Below are positions 33,417 to 42,177 of a DNA stretch of 64,000 bases, piece by piece. Location of the stretch: the NCBI GenBank assembly GCA_903883645.1, contig CAISBR010000147.1, positions 88,482-152,481 on the forward strand, read 5' to 3'. A model generated the notes under the pieces. That model did not search any database and was not told the origin of the DNA. It was given only the letters and a program-made list of their open reading frames with translations. The position numbers and the translations under genes were made by a program. The number at the start of each line of letters is the position of its first letter. The first letter of the stretch is position 1. Source of the stretch: an uncultured Myxococcales bacterium (GTDB taxonomy: Bacteria > Myxococcota_A > UBA9042).

Positions 33417-35300
33417 CTACTTAGCTGGAGCGGCCGGCGCGTCGGGCTTTTGATCGCTCGGCTTGACCTGCGAGCCCACCGCCGGGATGTTGCCGACCTC
33501 GACCGCGCCCTTGCCTTGCAGCAACTGCGAAGTCAGGACATCGAGGTCCCAGATCCAGTTCTGCGCATTGGGCACCGACACCTGAGCTTCTTTCAGGTTG
33601 TAGACCAGCTTGCTGTCTTTGGGCTGGGCCAGGGCGCGGAAGCCCGAGACGATCAACTGCCGCAGCGTGACCGACGTCGCCGGCGCTTTGTTCAGCGCTT
33701 CGGCCAAAATCGGCAGTACTTCGGCTTTCTTGCGTACACCCAGGTGGATGAGGCCAATCGCCGCCTTTTCTTTGGCGATGTCGTCGCCCGTGTTCAAGAA
33801 GCCCTTGTAGCAGTTGAGAAGTGCCGTGGTTTTGCCGGCCTCGTCGGCGGCGGCATCCATGCCCTTCTTGCACTCGATGACCACGTTGAGGCGCGCCTTG
33901 ACCACCGCGTCGGCGAGCCCCTTCTTGACGCCATCGGCCTTGCTGGCGCCGATCACGCGATCCCAGTCGGCCAAATTCTCGGGCTCAACCGCGTACGTCA
34001 TCGGCGTCAAGAAGTCGGGCTTCTCGTTGTCAGCGATTTCGCTAAAGGTCTTGAGCATCGACGCCCAGCCATTCGACGGTCCGGCGATCGACAGGCCCAG
34101 GAACGGCCCTGTGCGCTGCTCGACAACAAGCCCAGTGTTCTTAGCCACTTCGCCGATCTTGTCGGCCACCGGCGCCAGACCCTCGCCCATCGACGCCAGC
34201 GCGAAGATCGACAGCGTCAGGCGCGCCTTGATGTACGAAGTCCAATCGACCTGCTTGTTCTTGAGCGCGTAATCGCCCATAGGATGCTCGCCGTCGATCG
34301 GCTTGTTGATCGAGGCGATGATGTCGAGCGCGGTCGCCGGATCGTGAAGATCGACGAGCACTTGCATGGCCTTGGGCCCCTCTTTCCACTCCCAGTCCGA
34401 CAGTCCGTATTCTTTGGCCCACTTCTCGAACTCGGGGTCTTTCAGGTTGTAGATCGCCAGGATCTTCTTGCTGACCAGCGCCGGATCGACCGTACCCAAG
34501 GCCAGACGGCCGGCCATGTAGGTCTCGGCGCGGGCGGCATCGCGGGTGTACAGGCCATGCACAAAGGCATCCATGGCCTTCGACGAGGGCTCCTTGGTCC
34601 AGTCGCGCGGCGCATGGCCCGGTGCAGCGCGGTAGATCTCGGTCAAGTAGGCCAAAGCCTTTAGGTTTGTCTCAACGCCCTGCTCGCCGGGATCGGTCGC
34701 AGCCAGCTCGATCAGCAGGTCTTCGTACGCGGCGCGGTCTTCGGGCGTGGCCAGCGAGACGAAAAGCGCCTCGACCAGCGCCGACTTCGTCTCTTTCTTG
34801 TACTTCTTGGTCCATTCGGCCAGCGACTTGATCGTGTCTTTCGACGGGAACCACGGGTCGCGACCCGACTCGGCCGACTCGATGCGCCAAGTGCGGATGA
34901 CCTGCGCCGACTGACCGGCGGTATCTTCGCTGGCGAGCGCTTTGACCAGCAGCTTTTCGGAGCGATTGCGCAGCGACTTGCCGCCGTGGCCCAGACCCTC
35001 GAGCACCGCCACCACCGTGGGCCGCAACTCCTTGGTCGCCATAGCATGTTCTAGGCGGGTAAACACGCCGTCGTCGTCGCACTTGCCCATGTCTTTAATC
35101 GGCAGCGAGCGGATGGTCTCGAGCTGCTGCGATCGCTTCTTGAGCGTCGCACCCTTCGCGTCGAGCACCATGCTGTAGTAGCGGCAGCTCTTTTCGCCCT
35201 TTTCGCAGCCGACGGCGCCGACGAGCATAGCCCCGGCGGCGAACAGGAGCGAAAGGCGGGATCCCAAGAAACTCAGCGACTTAGAGGATACGCGCGGCAT
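33417..35300 (-). CDS. Large lipoprotein with helical-repeat-like body
   Basis: The 627-residue protein is unrecognised. It has a lipoprotein-type signal (MPRVSSKSLSF to VGAVGC, Cys32), then Lys/Glu/Ala-rich helical sequence throughout. Repeating hydrophobic pairs about every 35-40 residues (for example ATKELRPTVVAVLEGLGHGG and DIAKEKAAIGLIHLGVRKKAEVLPILAEALNKAP) suggest HEAT-like solenoid repeats. The last 30 residues are a disordered Pro/Ala tail ending DAPAAPAK. It probably sits on the periplasmic face of a membrane as a binding scaffold. The start at 35300 begins the signal peptide; the upstream extension to 35480 is Arg/Pro-rich and contains the promoter region, so it is not coding. The gene has a strong promoter and a strong terminator and is therefore a self-contained unit. 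Confidence 0.75.
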   Translation of the reverse strand: MPRVSSKSLSFLGSRLSLLFAAGAMLVGAVGCEKGEKSCRYYSMVLDAKGATLKKRSQQLETIRSLPIKDMGKCDDDGVFTRLEHAMATKELRPTVVAVLEGLGHGGKSLRNRSEKLLVKALASEDTAGQSAQVIRTWRIESAESGRDPWFPSKDTIKSLAEWTKKYKKETKSALVEALFVSLATPEDRAAYEDLLIELAATDPGEQGVETNLKALAYLTEIYRAAPGHAPRDWTKEPSSKAMDAFVHGLYTRDAARAETYMAGRLALGTVDPALVSKKILAIYNLKDPEFEKWAKEYGLSDWEWKEGPKAMQVLVDLHDPATALDIIASINKPIDGEHPMGDYALKNKQVDWTSYIKARLTLSIFALASMGEGLAPVADKIGEVAKNTGLVVEQRTGPFLGLSIAGPSNGWASMLKTFSEIADNEKPDFLTPMTYAVEPENLADWDRVIGASKADGVKKGLADAVVKARLNVVIECKKGMDAAADEAGKTTALLNCYKGFLNTGDDIAKEKAAIGLIHLGVRKKAEVLPILAEALNKAPATSVTLRQLIVSGFRALAQPKDSKLVYNLKEAQVSVPNAQNWIWDLDVLTSQLLQGKGAVEVGNIPAVGSQVKPSDQKPDAPAAPAK

Positions 35301-35603
35301 GAAGAACCTGCTGATCGGGGAGGGGGCGCAAGGGCCACGGCAACCATTGCGCAATCGGTCACATGGGCCCAGGCGGGGGATTCGAAACCAGGCGCACTCG
35401 GGCACGCCCGCCCGAATCGGGTGCCGGATGATAGTCGGCGACACCATCGACGTCAAGGATTGTTTGTTTCGTATTGTCAAGGACTTTGCGCGGGCGCGTT
35501 GCGAGAGGGGCCGCTAGACTCGCTTGTCGCGTGCGCACCGACAATCCGCTACCATCGCGTTGGGCACGGCATGGCGGCTGTGGCCCTGGCGAGGAAGGAA
35601 GCG
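35301..35603. other. Divergent intergenic region, 303 nt
   Basis: It separates the minus-strand lipoprotein from the plus-strand exported protein. It contains the minus-strand promoter at 35428-35456 and a second TTGACA (minus strand, about 35475) in direct-repeat arrangement with the -35 element. I see no plus-strand promoter of equal quality. Confidence 0.5.
35428..35456 (-). promoter_or_regulatory. Sigma-70-type promoter of the 33417-35300 lipoprotein
   Basis: On the minus strand: TTGACG (35451-35456), 17-nt spacer, TATCAT (35428-35433). The expected start near 35421 gives a leader of about 120 nt. Confidence 0.6.
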
Positions 35604-36083
35604 ATGCGCGTGATGGCCTTGGTATTCGCGACGGGCGTGCTCGCGGCGCAGGCGGCGATGGCAGCGGAACCATCTAGTGATTCTATACAGTTGCAGGGTG
35701 ATGCAGAGGCGGCGGTCGATCTGCTGTGGCCCAATGTGGTCAGCCGGCGCGTGGTGCGCACGTCGGACGGCAGCTTGAACGTGTGGCTGCGCTCCGATGC
35801 CGAATTTGAGCGGGCGGTCGAGTCGCTGAAGAAGGCGCAAACCGGCAAGAAGGTCCTGCGCGGCGGGCTGCGGATCGTGCGCTCGGCGTTCTTAGATGGC
35901 GACAAGTCGTACCTGCTCGATCTGGCCGGCGGCGAGCGGCCTTGGCGGCTAAGGCTGTCGCGGCACCTGAGCGGATCGCTGATCGAAGTGCAAGATCTGG
36001 GCGAGGCGAGCGATGCCCCGCGTTGGACTCCGCCGTTGCGGCCGGCGCTGATCTTGCTGCCGCACGGCTCGATTCCGCGTTAG
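35604..36083 (+). CDS. Small exported protein of unknown function
   Basis: The 159-residue protein has a Sec signal peptide (MRVMALVFATGVLAAQAAMA, cleaved before AEPS). The mature part, about 138 residues, has alternating strand and helix character, with WPNVVSRRVVRTSDGSLNVWLRSDAEFERAVESLKKA and SYLLDLAGGERPWRLRLSRHL. This reads like a small AMIN-type or secretin-associated beta domain, but I cannot assign it. The start at 35604 follows AGGAAGGAAG at good spacing; ATG 35571 is a possible but poorer alternative. It is convergent with the MopE-type lipoprotein, only 10 nt between stop codons. Confidence 0.6.
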   Translation: MRVMALVFATGVLAAQAAMAAEPSSDSIQLQGDAEAAVDLLWPNVVSRRVVRTSDGSLNVWLRSDAEFERAVESLKKAQTGKKVLRGGLRIVRSAFLDGDKSYLLDLAGGERPWRLRLSRHLSGSLIEVQDLGEASDAPRWTPPLRPALILLPHGSIPR

Positions 36084-36093
36084 TTTTGACAGA

Positions 36094-39000
36094 TTACGGG
36101 CAGCTATTGGCGAATCGCTCGCGGCTGGTGCGGTAGCGGCCGTCGGCATCGCTCATGCCTTCGACAAGGGCCGCTTCGGCAAACCACGTTGCCGACGCCA
36201 CGCCGCTCCAAGACGGTGCTACTCCTAGCCATTGTTGCCACGCGACATCCGGGCCAGCTAGCTGCAATTGGCGGAACGCCGCGCTCCCCTTGCCTGGCGG
36301 CGGCAACACCATCAGCAGCCGGTTGGGGTAGCCGGGCGCCCCCAGCAGCACCGCCCGCCCGGCCACTACAGTCGGGTCGACCGCCACCTGCTGCCACTGC
36401 GGTGTACCGCTGAGAGCCAGCGACCACAGCGCGAGTTGCCCATCGACCTGTGCCAAAATCAGCCGGTTAAACAAGGGGTCGTAGGCCAGCGCCGTGCCTT
36501 GACGCCAAGCCGGTCCGGGGCCATTGGCCGACTTCCAGAGCAGGGTCTTGCCCTTGGGCCAGGTGAGGCTCCACAGCTCAGAGGTGTTCTCGGTCGGCCC
36601 CTGGGTAAAAAGGTAGCGCTGCTTGGCATCGAGCGTGGCCGCACCCGCAGAATCTGGTTTAACAGAGGGTAGTTGCGATGCCTGGTCCATGCCATCGGCG
36701 GACCACACGCCCGTGACAAGGTCAAGGCTGAGGGCACCCGTGGCCACGGTCAGGCCAGCGCCCGTAAGCAGTTGCGCGGGGCTCACTTGCGTGGCGCCAC
36801 TCCACAGCAAGACGTGACTGCCGTCTTCGGCCAACACCGCCTGCGCCAACGCCCGACCTTGCACCCCGGCGGGCATCGGCAGCCACTGCCACGCGCCGCC
36901 AGCCCAGCGCCAAGCGCCCGCGACGGCTTGCAAAGTAGCACCGCGCGGGGCCAAGCCGCCCAGGCGCAGCAGCCCGGTGGTGGTAGACAGCCACTGCGCT
37001 CCGACCGCGAACTCGGGCTCGCCATCGGCCCCATGCCAACCCTGGGGACCGCGCAGCCACGCGCTGGGGTCGACTTGACCTGGCGCCGTCTCGCCTTGAA
37101 CGATCGCAAGCCCCGCGGACGAGGTGAACACGATAGAATCCATGCGATCAGGCAGGTTAGGTTCGAGGATTGGACTCCAAAGCGCTTTGGCCGGAACGTA
37201 ACGCCATGCCCCCACGGGGGTCTTGAGGGTACTGCGACCGCCGAACCAGGCCACCTCGCTAGGTGTACAGATCAGGTGGCCACCGCTGGCGCCAACGACA
37301 TTTAAGCCGTTGATAGCCAATGGTATCCAGCTCGCTGCGCCCGGCCCCAACGTGCCGAACCAAGGGGCGCCGTCCGCGGTCCAGGCCAAGGCATACCATG
37401 CGCCCGCGCCGCCGCACGCGCTGGCATGGGCGGCACCGGCGGGCAGCTGGGGTACGCCGCCATCCCACGACGCCTGGGCAATATTTTGCCGTTGAATCAG
37501 TGTTTGCCCAGATTGGTCGTCGCCAAACAGCCACACTTGGCCGGCCACCGTCCCCGCCACGGCGTCAACTACAGGTGTGGGTGGCGCAGCAAGGGGGGCC
37601 GAACTCCATGAGCCCAAAGCTAGATCGAGTTCGAGACTTGGTGCGGGCAGCCCGTCGGCATCGAGCCCGCCGAGTGTACGCAGCGCCACCACTTGCCCGT
37701 CTACCGCAACAGGGATCAAGGTTCCGCGCAAAATAGGTGGAAGTGTTGACTTTGAAACACGTTTATACAGCCCGCTGGCGGCTGAAAAACGCCACACGTC
37801 GCGGGCCGCCACCTCGTCGCCGCTGGCGCTGGGCTCCAGGCCGCCCCACAGCCAGGCGCCGTCCAAGTCAGCGGCCCAGGCGAATTGCCGGCGGGCGAGC
37901 GGGCGCCCGTCGTCCCAAGCCGTCGTGGCGGTCCACTCGGTAGCCAAGCCTTCGTCGGTCAGACCATCGCAGTCGTCGTCTTGGCCGTTGCAGGTCAATT
38001 CCTTTGTCTGATAGCCAGGTTGCCCATCGTAGCTGCACGTCCAAAGTGCCGCTGCGCACTGGGGGATGCCCGTCAAGGTCGCGCACACACCCGCACCCGC
38101 GCACGCAAAATCGGCAGGGGCGAGTAGTCCTTCGTCGGTCTGACCATCGCAGTCGTCGTCTTGACCGTTGCAAACCTCGCTGACTGCTTGGCTTTTTGGT
38201 CCGTCGCCAAGGGTTGAACAGGTGGGCTGTCCGGTGCTGCCGCAGACTACCGTGCCGGCGCCGCAGAGCCCCTGGCCTGGGCACGCGGCGCCGAGTACAA
38301 GCCCTTGCCACGCAAGCTTTTCGTCGGTTAGGCCATCGCAGTCGTCGTCTTGGCCGTTGCACACCTCGGGCGTGGCTTGGCTGGCGGGGCCATCGGCCAG
38401 TGTCGAGCAGGTCACTCCGCCGGCTTTGCTGCAGGCGATCACGCCGGGGCCGCAGCTCCCCGCGCCCGGGCATGGGGCTCCTAAGCCGTTACCATCTAAA
38501 GAAAATCCCTCGTCGGTCAGGCCATCGCAGTCGTCGTCTTGACCGTTGCACAACTCTTCGCCGGCGGGCGATTCGGGCTGGCCGGGGGCGCTTGAACACA
38601 CCGCGCTGCCCTTTTGGCCGCATTGCACAACGCCCATGCCGCACGCACCGAGGGCCGCGCACGGGCTGCCCAATGCCGCGCCTTGCAGGGTCATGCCTTC
38701 GTCGGTGGTGCCGTCGCAGTTGTCGTCTAGGCCGTTGCAGATTTCGGGGCTGGCATGGCTGTCCGCGCCGCCCGGGTCGGCTGTGCACGAAGGTTGCCCT
38801 TTGGTGTCGCAAAATACCTTGCCGATTCCGCACTCTCCGACCCCTACACACGGTGAGCCAACGGCCAAGCCGAGCAAGTTGAAGTCTTCGTCCGTCTCGC
38901 CGTCGCAGTCGTCGTCTACGTTGTTGCAAGTCTCGGCTTGGGCGCGCGATTGGCTGCCGCCGGGGTTGCTTGAACAGGTCGCCTTGCCCGCGGCGCAGAC

Positions 39001-39684
39001 CACCACGCCGGGACCGCAGGCCCCCGTTCCCACGCACGGCATGCTGATGGCATTACCTTGATAAACAAAGCCTTCATCGATCTGGCCGTCGCAGTCATTG
39101 TCGACGCCGTCGCAGACCTCCGTCTCTTGCCAGCCCGCCACCGCGCGGTAGTCGCAACTGAGCTGGCCAGCGACGCATGTGGCTAAAATGACTTCACCGG
39201 CTTGGCCGCAGACCCCGGAGTGCGAGCACACTAGCTTGACCAACAAGGCGGGGTCGGTCACTGCGTGCAGGTCGTCAGCATCCACCTCGTCGGGCAAACA
39301 GTCGCCATCGCCGTCGGCAAACGCGGACTCAAGGACATCGGGCTTGCCATCGCCATCGGTATCGATCGGGTGGCCTATCTGCGGGCCAACTTCGGCGCCA
39401 TCGTCTTTGCCGTCGCCATCGCTATCGGGTCGCAAAGGGTCGCTATGCAAGTGTTTTTCTTGCGCGGCGGTCAAGCCATCGCCGTCGCCATCGCTGCTTG
39501 GCGCTAAGCAGCGATTGGCGTAGCAAAGGTTTGAGGCGCATTGGTCCGAGCTGGTGCAGCGGGTGCCCACGCTCTGGCCGTCGTCGCAACTCGCCAAGAC
39601 CAGCGCTACAAGGCCAAGCCGAAGCACGTTAGCCACAAAGGGGCGATGGCGATGTGCGGGCGCGCGCCCAGGTTGACTGCGCAT
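36094..39684 (-). CDS. MopE-repeat/kelch-like surface lipoprotein
   Basis: The 1,196-residue lipoprotein (lipobox LASC, Cys33) has four regions. A short Cys-rich start (CTSSDQCASNLCYANRC) is followed at about 50-130 by thrombospondin-3-like Asp repeats (DGDGDGLTAAQE, DSDGDGKDDGAE, DTDGDGKPDVLE), which normally bind calcium. At about 188-580 there are seven MopE-type metal-binding units of the form C-N-G-x-D-D-D-C-D-G-x-T-D-E. The C-terminal half (about 590-1,190) has repeated W-G/W-S strands (AWAADLDGAWLWGG, WRYVPAKALWSP) that fit a kelch-like propeller. MopE modules are best known from copper-binding surface proteins of methanotrophs and are common in Myxococcota. A surface role in metal or ligand binding is inferred. 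It starts 41 nt after nnr and may be read from the same transcript. Confidence 0.83.
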   Translation of the reverse strand: MRSQPGRAPAHRHRPFVANVLRLGLVALVLASCDDGQSVGTRCTSSDQCASNLCYANRCLAPSSDGDGDGLTAAQEKHLHSDPLRPDSDGDGKDDGAEVGPQIGHPIDTDGDGKPDVLESAFADGDGDCLPDEVDADDLHAVTDPALLVKLVCSHSGVCGQAGEVILATCVAGQLSCDYRAVAGWQETEVCDGVDNDCDGQIDEGFVYQGNAISMPCVGTGACGPGVVVCAAGKATCSSNPGGSQSRAQAETCNNVDDDCDGETDEDFNLLGLAVGSPCVGVGECGIGKVFCDTKGQPSCTADPGGADSHASPEICNGLDDNCDGTTDEGMTLQGAALGSPCAALGACGMGVVQCGQKGSAVCSSAPGQPESPAGEELCNGQDDDCDGLTDEGFSLDGNGLGAPCPGAGSCGPGVIACSKAGGVTCSTLADGPASQATPEVCNGQDDDCDGLTDEKLAWQGLVLGAACPGQGLCGAGTVVCGSTGQPTCSTLGDGPKSQAVSEVCNGQDDDCDGQTDEGLLAPADFACAGAGVCATLTGIPQCAAALWTCSYDGQPGYQTKELTCNGQDDDCDGLTDEGLATEWTATTAWDDGRPLARRQFAWAADLDGAWLWGGLEPSASGDEVAARDVWRFSAASGLYKRVSKSTLPPILRGTLIPVAVDGQVVALRTLGGLDADGLPAPSLELDLALGSWSSAPLAAPPTPVVDAVAGTVAGQVWLFGDDQSGQTLIQRQNIAQASWDGGVPQLPAGAAHASACGGAGAWYALAWTADGAPWFGTLGPGAASWIPLAINGLNVVGASGGHLICTPSEVAWFGGRSTLKTPVGAWRYVPAKALWSPILEPNLPDRMDSIVFTSSAGLAIVQGETAPGQVDPSAWLRGPQGWHGADGEPEFAVGAQWLSTTTGLLRLGGLAPRGATLQAVAGAWRWAGGAWQWLPMPAGVQGRALAQAVLAEDGSHVLLWSGATQVSPAQLLTGAGLTVATGALSLDLVTGVWSADGMDQASQLPSVKPDSAGAATLDAKQRYLFTQGPTENTSELWSLTWPKGKTLLWKSANGPGPAWRQGTALAYDPLFNRLILAQVDGQLALWSLALSGTPQWQQVAVDPTVVAGRAVLLGAPGYPNRLLMVLPPPGKGSAAFRQLQLAGPDVAWQQWLGVAPSWSGVASATWFAEAALVEGMSDADGRYRTSRERFANSCP

Positions 39685-39725
39685 GCCGACAAACTACCTA
39701 GCCAGCGGCGGCGATACAAGTCGCA

Positions 39726-41306
39726 TCACCCCGCGAGGGCCACCTGAACGCCTTCGGCCTGAGCCAGCGCCGCGGCAATCAGGTCGGGCAGGTCCGACGC
39801 TAGGCCACCGCGCGAGCCGAACTTTGCGCGCAAAAGCGCCCCAGCCTGCGCGTGGATAGCCACGCCAAGCAGCGCTGCGGCAAACGGCGACAGACCGCGG
39901 GCCAAGAGCGCACCGATCGCGCCGGTAAGCACGTCGCCACTGCCCGCCTTGGCCAAAGCGGCGTTGGGTCGGTTCGCGATCGCCCAAGAGCCATCGGGTG
40001 CAGCGACCAGTGTGCGCGAGCCCTTGAGCACCACCACCGCGGCAAAACGTTCGGCTGCGTTTCGGGCAGCAGTCAGGCGATCCGCTTCGATCTCAGCTAC
40101 TTCTTGCCCCAGCAGCCGCGCCATCTCGCCCGGATGCGGCGTCAGTACCAGCCGCCCCGCCGCCGGCTCGGCCAGCTCGGGCCTTTGCGCCAGCGCCGTC
40201 AGCGCGTCGGCATCGAGCAGCACCGGCACCGCCGTCAGCGCACAGAGCCGGGCCACCAGATCGACCTCGGCCGCACCCGTGCCCAACCCAGGGCCCACGG
40301 CCAGCGCTGCTTTGCCGGCCACTAGCTTCTCGATCCGCTTGATTTCACTGGCACCACCGCGAATCGCCTCGACCATCACGTCGGGCAGCCGGCCTTCGAG
40401 CTGGCCGCGAATTTCGCCCGCGGTCGCCAGCGTCACCAGCCCGGCACCGGCCCGCAACGCCGCATGGCTGCACAGCAACGCCGCGCCACCCTTGCCCGGC
40501 GAGCCCGCGACCACCAGCAGATGGCCAAAACTGCCCTTGTAGCTATGATCGCCCGTATTCTTGTTGAGTTGCGCCAGGTTTCGGCCTATCTCCGCCGCAT
40601 CGATTTGCAGACCCAGCGGCGCACTGTTCGCCAGCCACGCCGGCGGCACGCCGATGTCGACCACTTGCAGTTCGCCCCACAACTCCGGGCCCTGATTCAA
40701 GAACAGCCCCGGCTTGGCCGCCGCCATCGTCATCACCAGGTGGCAATGCACCGCCGCGCCCAGGATTTTGCCGGTCGCCGCACACAGGCCCGAGGGCACA
40801 TCGGCGGCGACCGTCAGCCCGCGGTAGCGCCCATCGAGCTGGCTCACGAGCGTCAGCACCGGCTCGCGCAAATCGCTACTTAGGCCAATGCCGGTCAGCG
40901 CATCGACAATCACGGCCGCCCGGCCGAGCGATCGGCGCAGGCCCTGCAAGTCCGGGCCTCGCAGGGCATTTTGCACCTTGCGCAGCTCGATTCCGCCCAC
41001 CTTTGCCATCGCCTCGTAGTGGATGCGCGCCGCGGCCGTCAGCTTGGCCAGCTCGCCCGCCACAAAGCACTCGACCCGCCAGCCGCGCGTGGCCAGCACC
41101 CGCCCCACCACAAAACCGTCGCCGCCGTTGTTGCCCACACCCGCCAGCACCACTGCCCAGCGGTCGCCACCCGGCCCCAGGCGCCGCGCGATCTCGTCGG
41201 CAATGGCGCGACCGGCCGTATCCATCAAAAGCTCAGGCGCCAGGCCCAGTTCGTGGGTCAAGCGCTGGTCGAGCTGGCGGACCTGATCCGGCTGGATAAT
41301 GAACAT
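39726..41306 (-). CDS. nnr: Bifunctional NAD(P)H-hydrate epimerase/dehydratase
   Basis: The 526-residue fusion repairs damaged NAD(P)HX. The N-terminal YjeF epimerase domain (about 1-215) has LLMDTAGRA, GVGNNGGDGFVVGR (56-69) and VDALTGIGL. The C-terminal ribokinase-like ADP-dependent dehydratase domain (about 230-520) has GSFGHLLVVAGSPGKGGAA, VGPGLGTG, LDADAL, LTPHPGEMARLLG and the AKAGSGDVLTG motif near residue 450 that binds nucleotide. Length and domain order match E. coli Nnr. It begins 3 nt after the pdxJ stop, so the two form an operon, a combination of cofactor-maintenance genes seen in several bacteria. It is cytoplasmic. Confidence 0.95.
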   Translation of the reverse strand: MFIIQPDQVRQLDQRLTHELGLAPELLMDTAGRAIADEIARRLGPGGDRWAVVLAGVGNNGGDGFVVGRVLATRGWRVECFVAGELAKLTAAARIHYEAMAKVGGIELRKVQNALRGPDLQGLRRSLGRAAVIVDALTGIGLSSDLREPVLTLVSQLDGRYRGLTVAADVPSGLCAATGKILGAAVHCHLVMTMAAAKPGLFLNQGPELWGELQVVDIGVPPAWLANSAPLGLQIDAAEIGRNLAQLNKNTGDHSYKGSFGHLLVVAGSPGKGGAALLCSHAALRAGAGLVTLATAGEIRGQLEGRLPDVMVEAIRGGASEIKRIEKLVAGKAALAVGPGLGTGAAEVDLVARLCALTAVPVLLDADALTALAQRPELAEPAAGRLVLTPHPGEMARLLGQEVAEIEADRLTAARNAAERFAAVVVLKGSRTLVAAPDGSWAIANRPNAALAKAGSGDVLTGAIGALLARGLSPFAAALLGVAIHAQAGALLRAKFGSRGGLASDLPDLIAAALAQAEGVQVALAG

Positions 41307-41309
41307 AAC

Positions 41310-42068
41310 CTACCTGCTAGGTTGGGTCGCCTCGGGCGTGTGCATCGCTTCGATCATCTCGCGCACCGCCCGCTCAATGCCCACAAACAGCGCGCGGGCG
41401 ACGATCGCGTGGCCGATGTTCAGCTCGTCGATATACGGCAACACCGCGACAGCCTTCACATTTCGGTAATCCAGGCCGTGCCCCGCCGCCACTTGCAGCC
41501 CCAGATCGTGGCCCAGCTGGGCGGCATGGCGCAGGTGATCCAGGCGCTCTTGGGCCAAAAGTGGCGCGTCGGCCTCGCAGTAGTCGCCCGTATGCAGCTC
41601 GATCGTCGCGGCGCGCAACTCAGCCGAGGCGCGCACTTGCTCGGGCGTCGGATCGATAAACAGCGACACCGCAATGCCGTGATCGCGCAGAGTTGCAATC
41701 ACTTCGCCCAGAGCCTGGCGCTGGCCCGCCACATCGAGCCCGCCTTCGGTCGTGCGCTCTTCGCGCTTTTCGGGCACCAGCGTCACCGTGTCGGGCAGGT
41801 ACTCTAGTGCCAGCGCTACCATCGCCGGCGTCGCCGCCATCTCAAGGTTTAGCGGTACCTGCACCGTCTGGCGCAGCACTGCCAGATCGCGCTCTTGGAT
41901 ATGCCTGCGATCTTCGCGCAAATGCACGGTAATTTGATCCGCGCCCGCCAGTTCAGCCAGCGAGGCCGCCAGCACGGGATCGGGGTAGCGCGTGCCACGG
42001 CCCTGGCGGATGGTAGCGACGTGATCGACGTTGACGCCCAGGCGCAGGCGGCGAAGCGAAGCAGACAT
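41310..42068 (-). CDS. pdxJ: Pyridoxine 5'-phosphate synthase
   Basis: At 252 residues it is full-length PdxJ, a TIM-barrel enzyme that condenses 1-deoxyxylulose 5-phosphate with 3-amino-2-oxopropyl phosphate in vitamin B6 synthesis. The diagnostic blocks are present: [22 protein letters not shown] (11-32), [16 protein letters not shown] (46-61, phosphate and catalytic residues), ELHTGDY, and [11 protein letters not shown] with the late catalytic His. The start ATG opens the first beta strand. It is divergent from the phosphatase-like lipoprotein gene across a 109-nt gap and is followed at 3 nt by nnr. Confidence 0.96.
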   Translation of the reverse strand: MSASLRRLRLGVNVDHVATIRQGRGTRYPDPVLAASLAELAGADQITVHLREDRRHIQERDLAVLRQTVQVPLNLEMAATPAMVALALEYLPDTVTLVPEKREERTTEGGLDVAGQRQALGEVIATLRDHGIAVSLFIDPTPEQVRASAELRAATIELHTGDYCEADAPLLAQERLDHLRHAAQLGHDLGLQVAAGHGLDYRNVKAVAVLPYIDELNIGHAIVARALFVGIERAVREMIEAMHTPEATQPSR

Positions 42069-42177
42069 GAAACCCTGGCGCGGTCGAAAAGCCGCGGGTC
42101 GAGTTTACGCCGGCTGCAACGGCATTGCCACGGTGCGGCGACTTGCGCACGCCTGTGGCTTTGGGTACACCGCAAGG

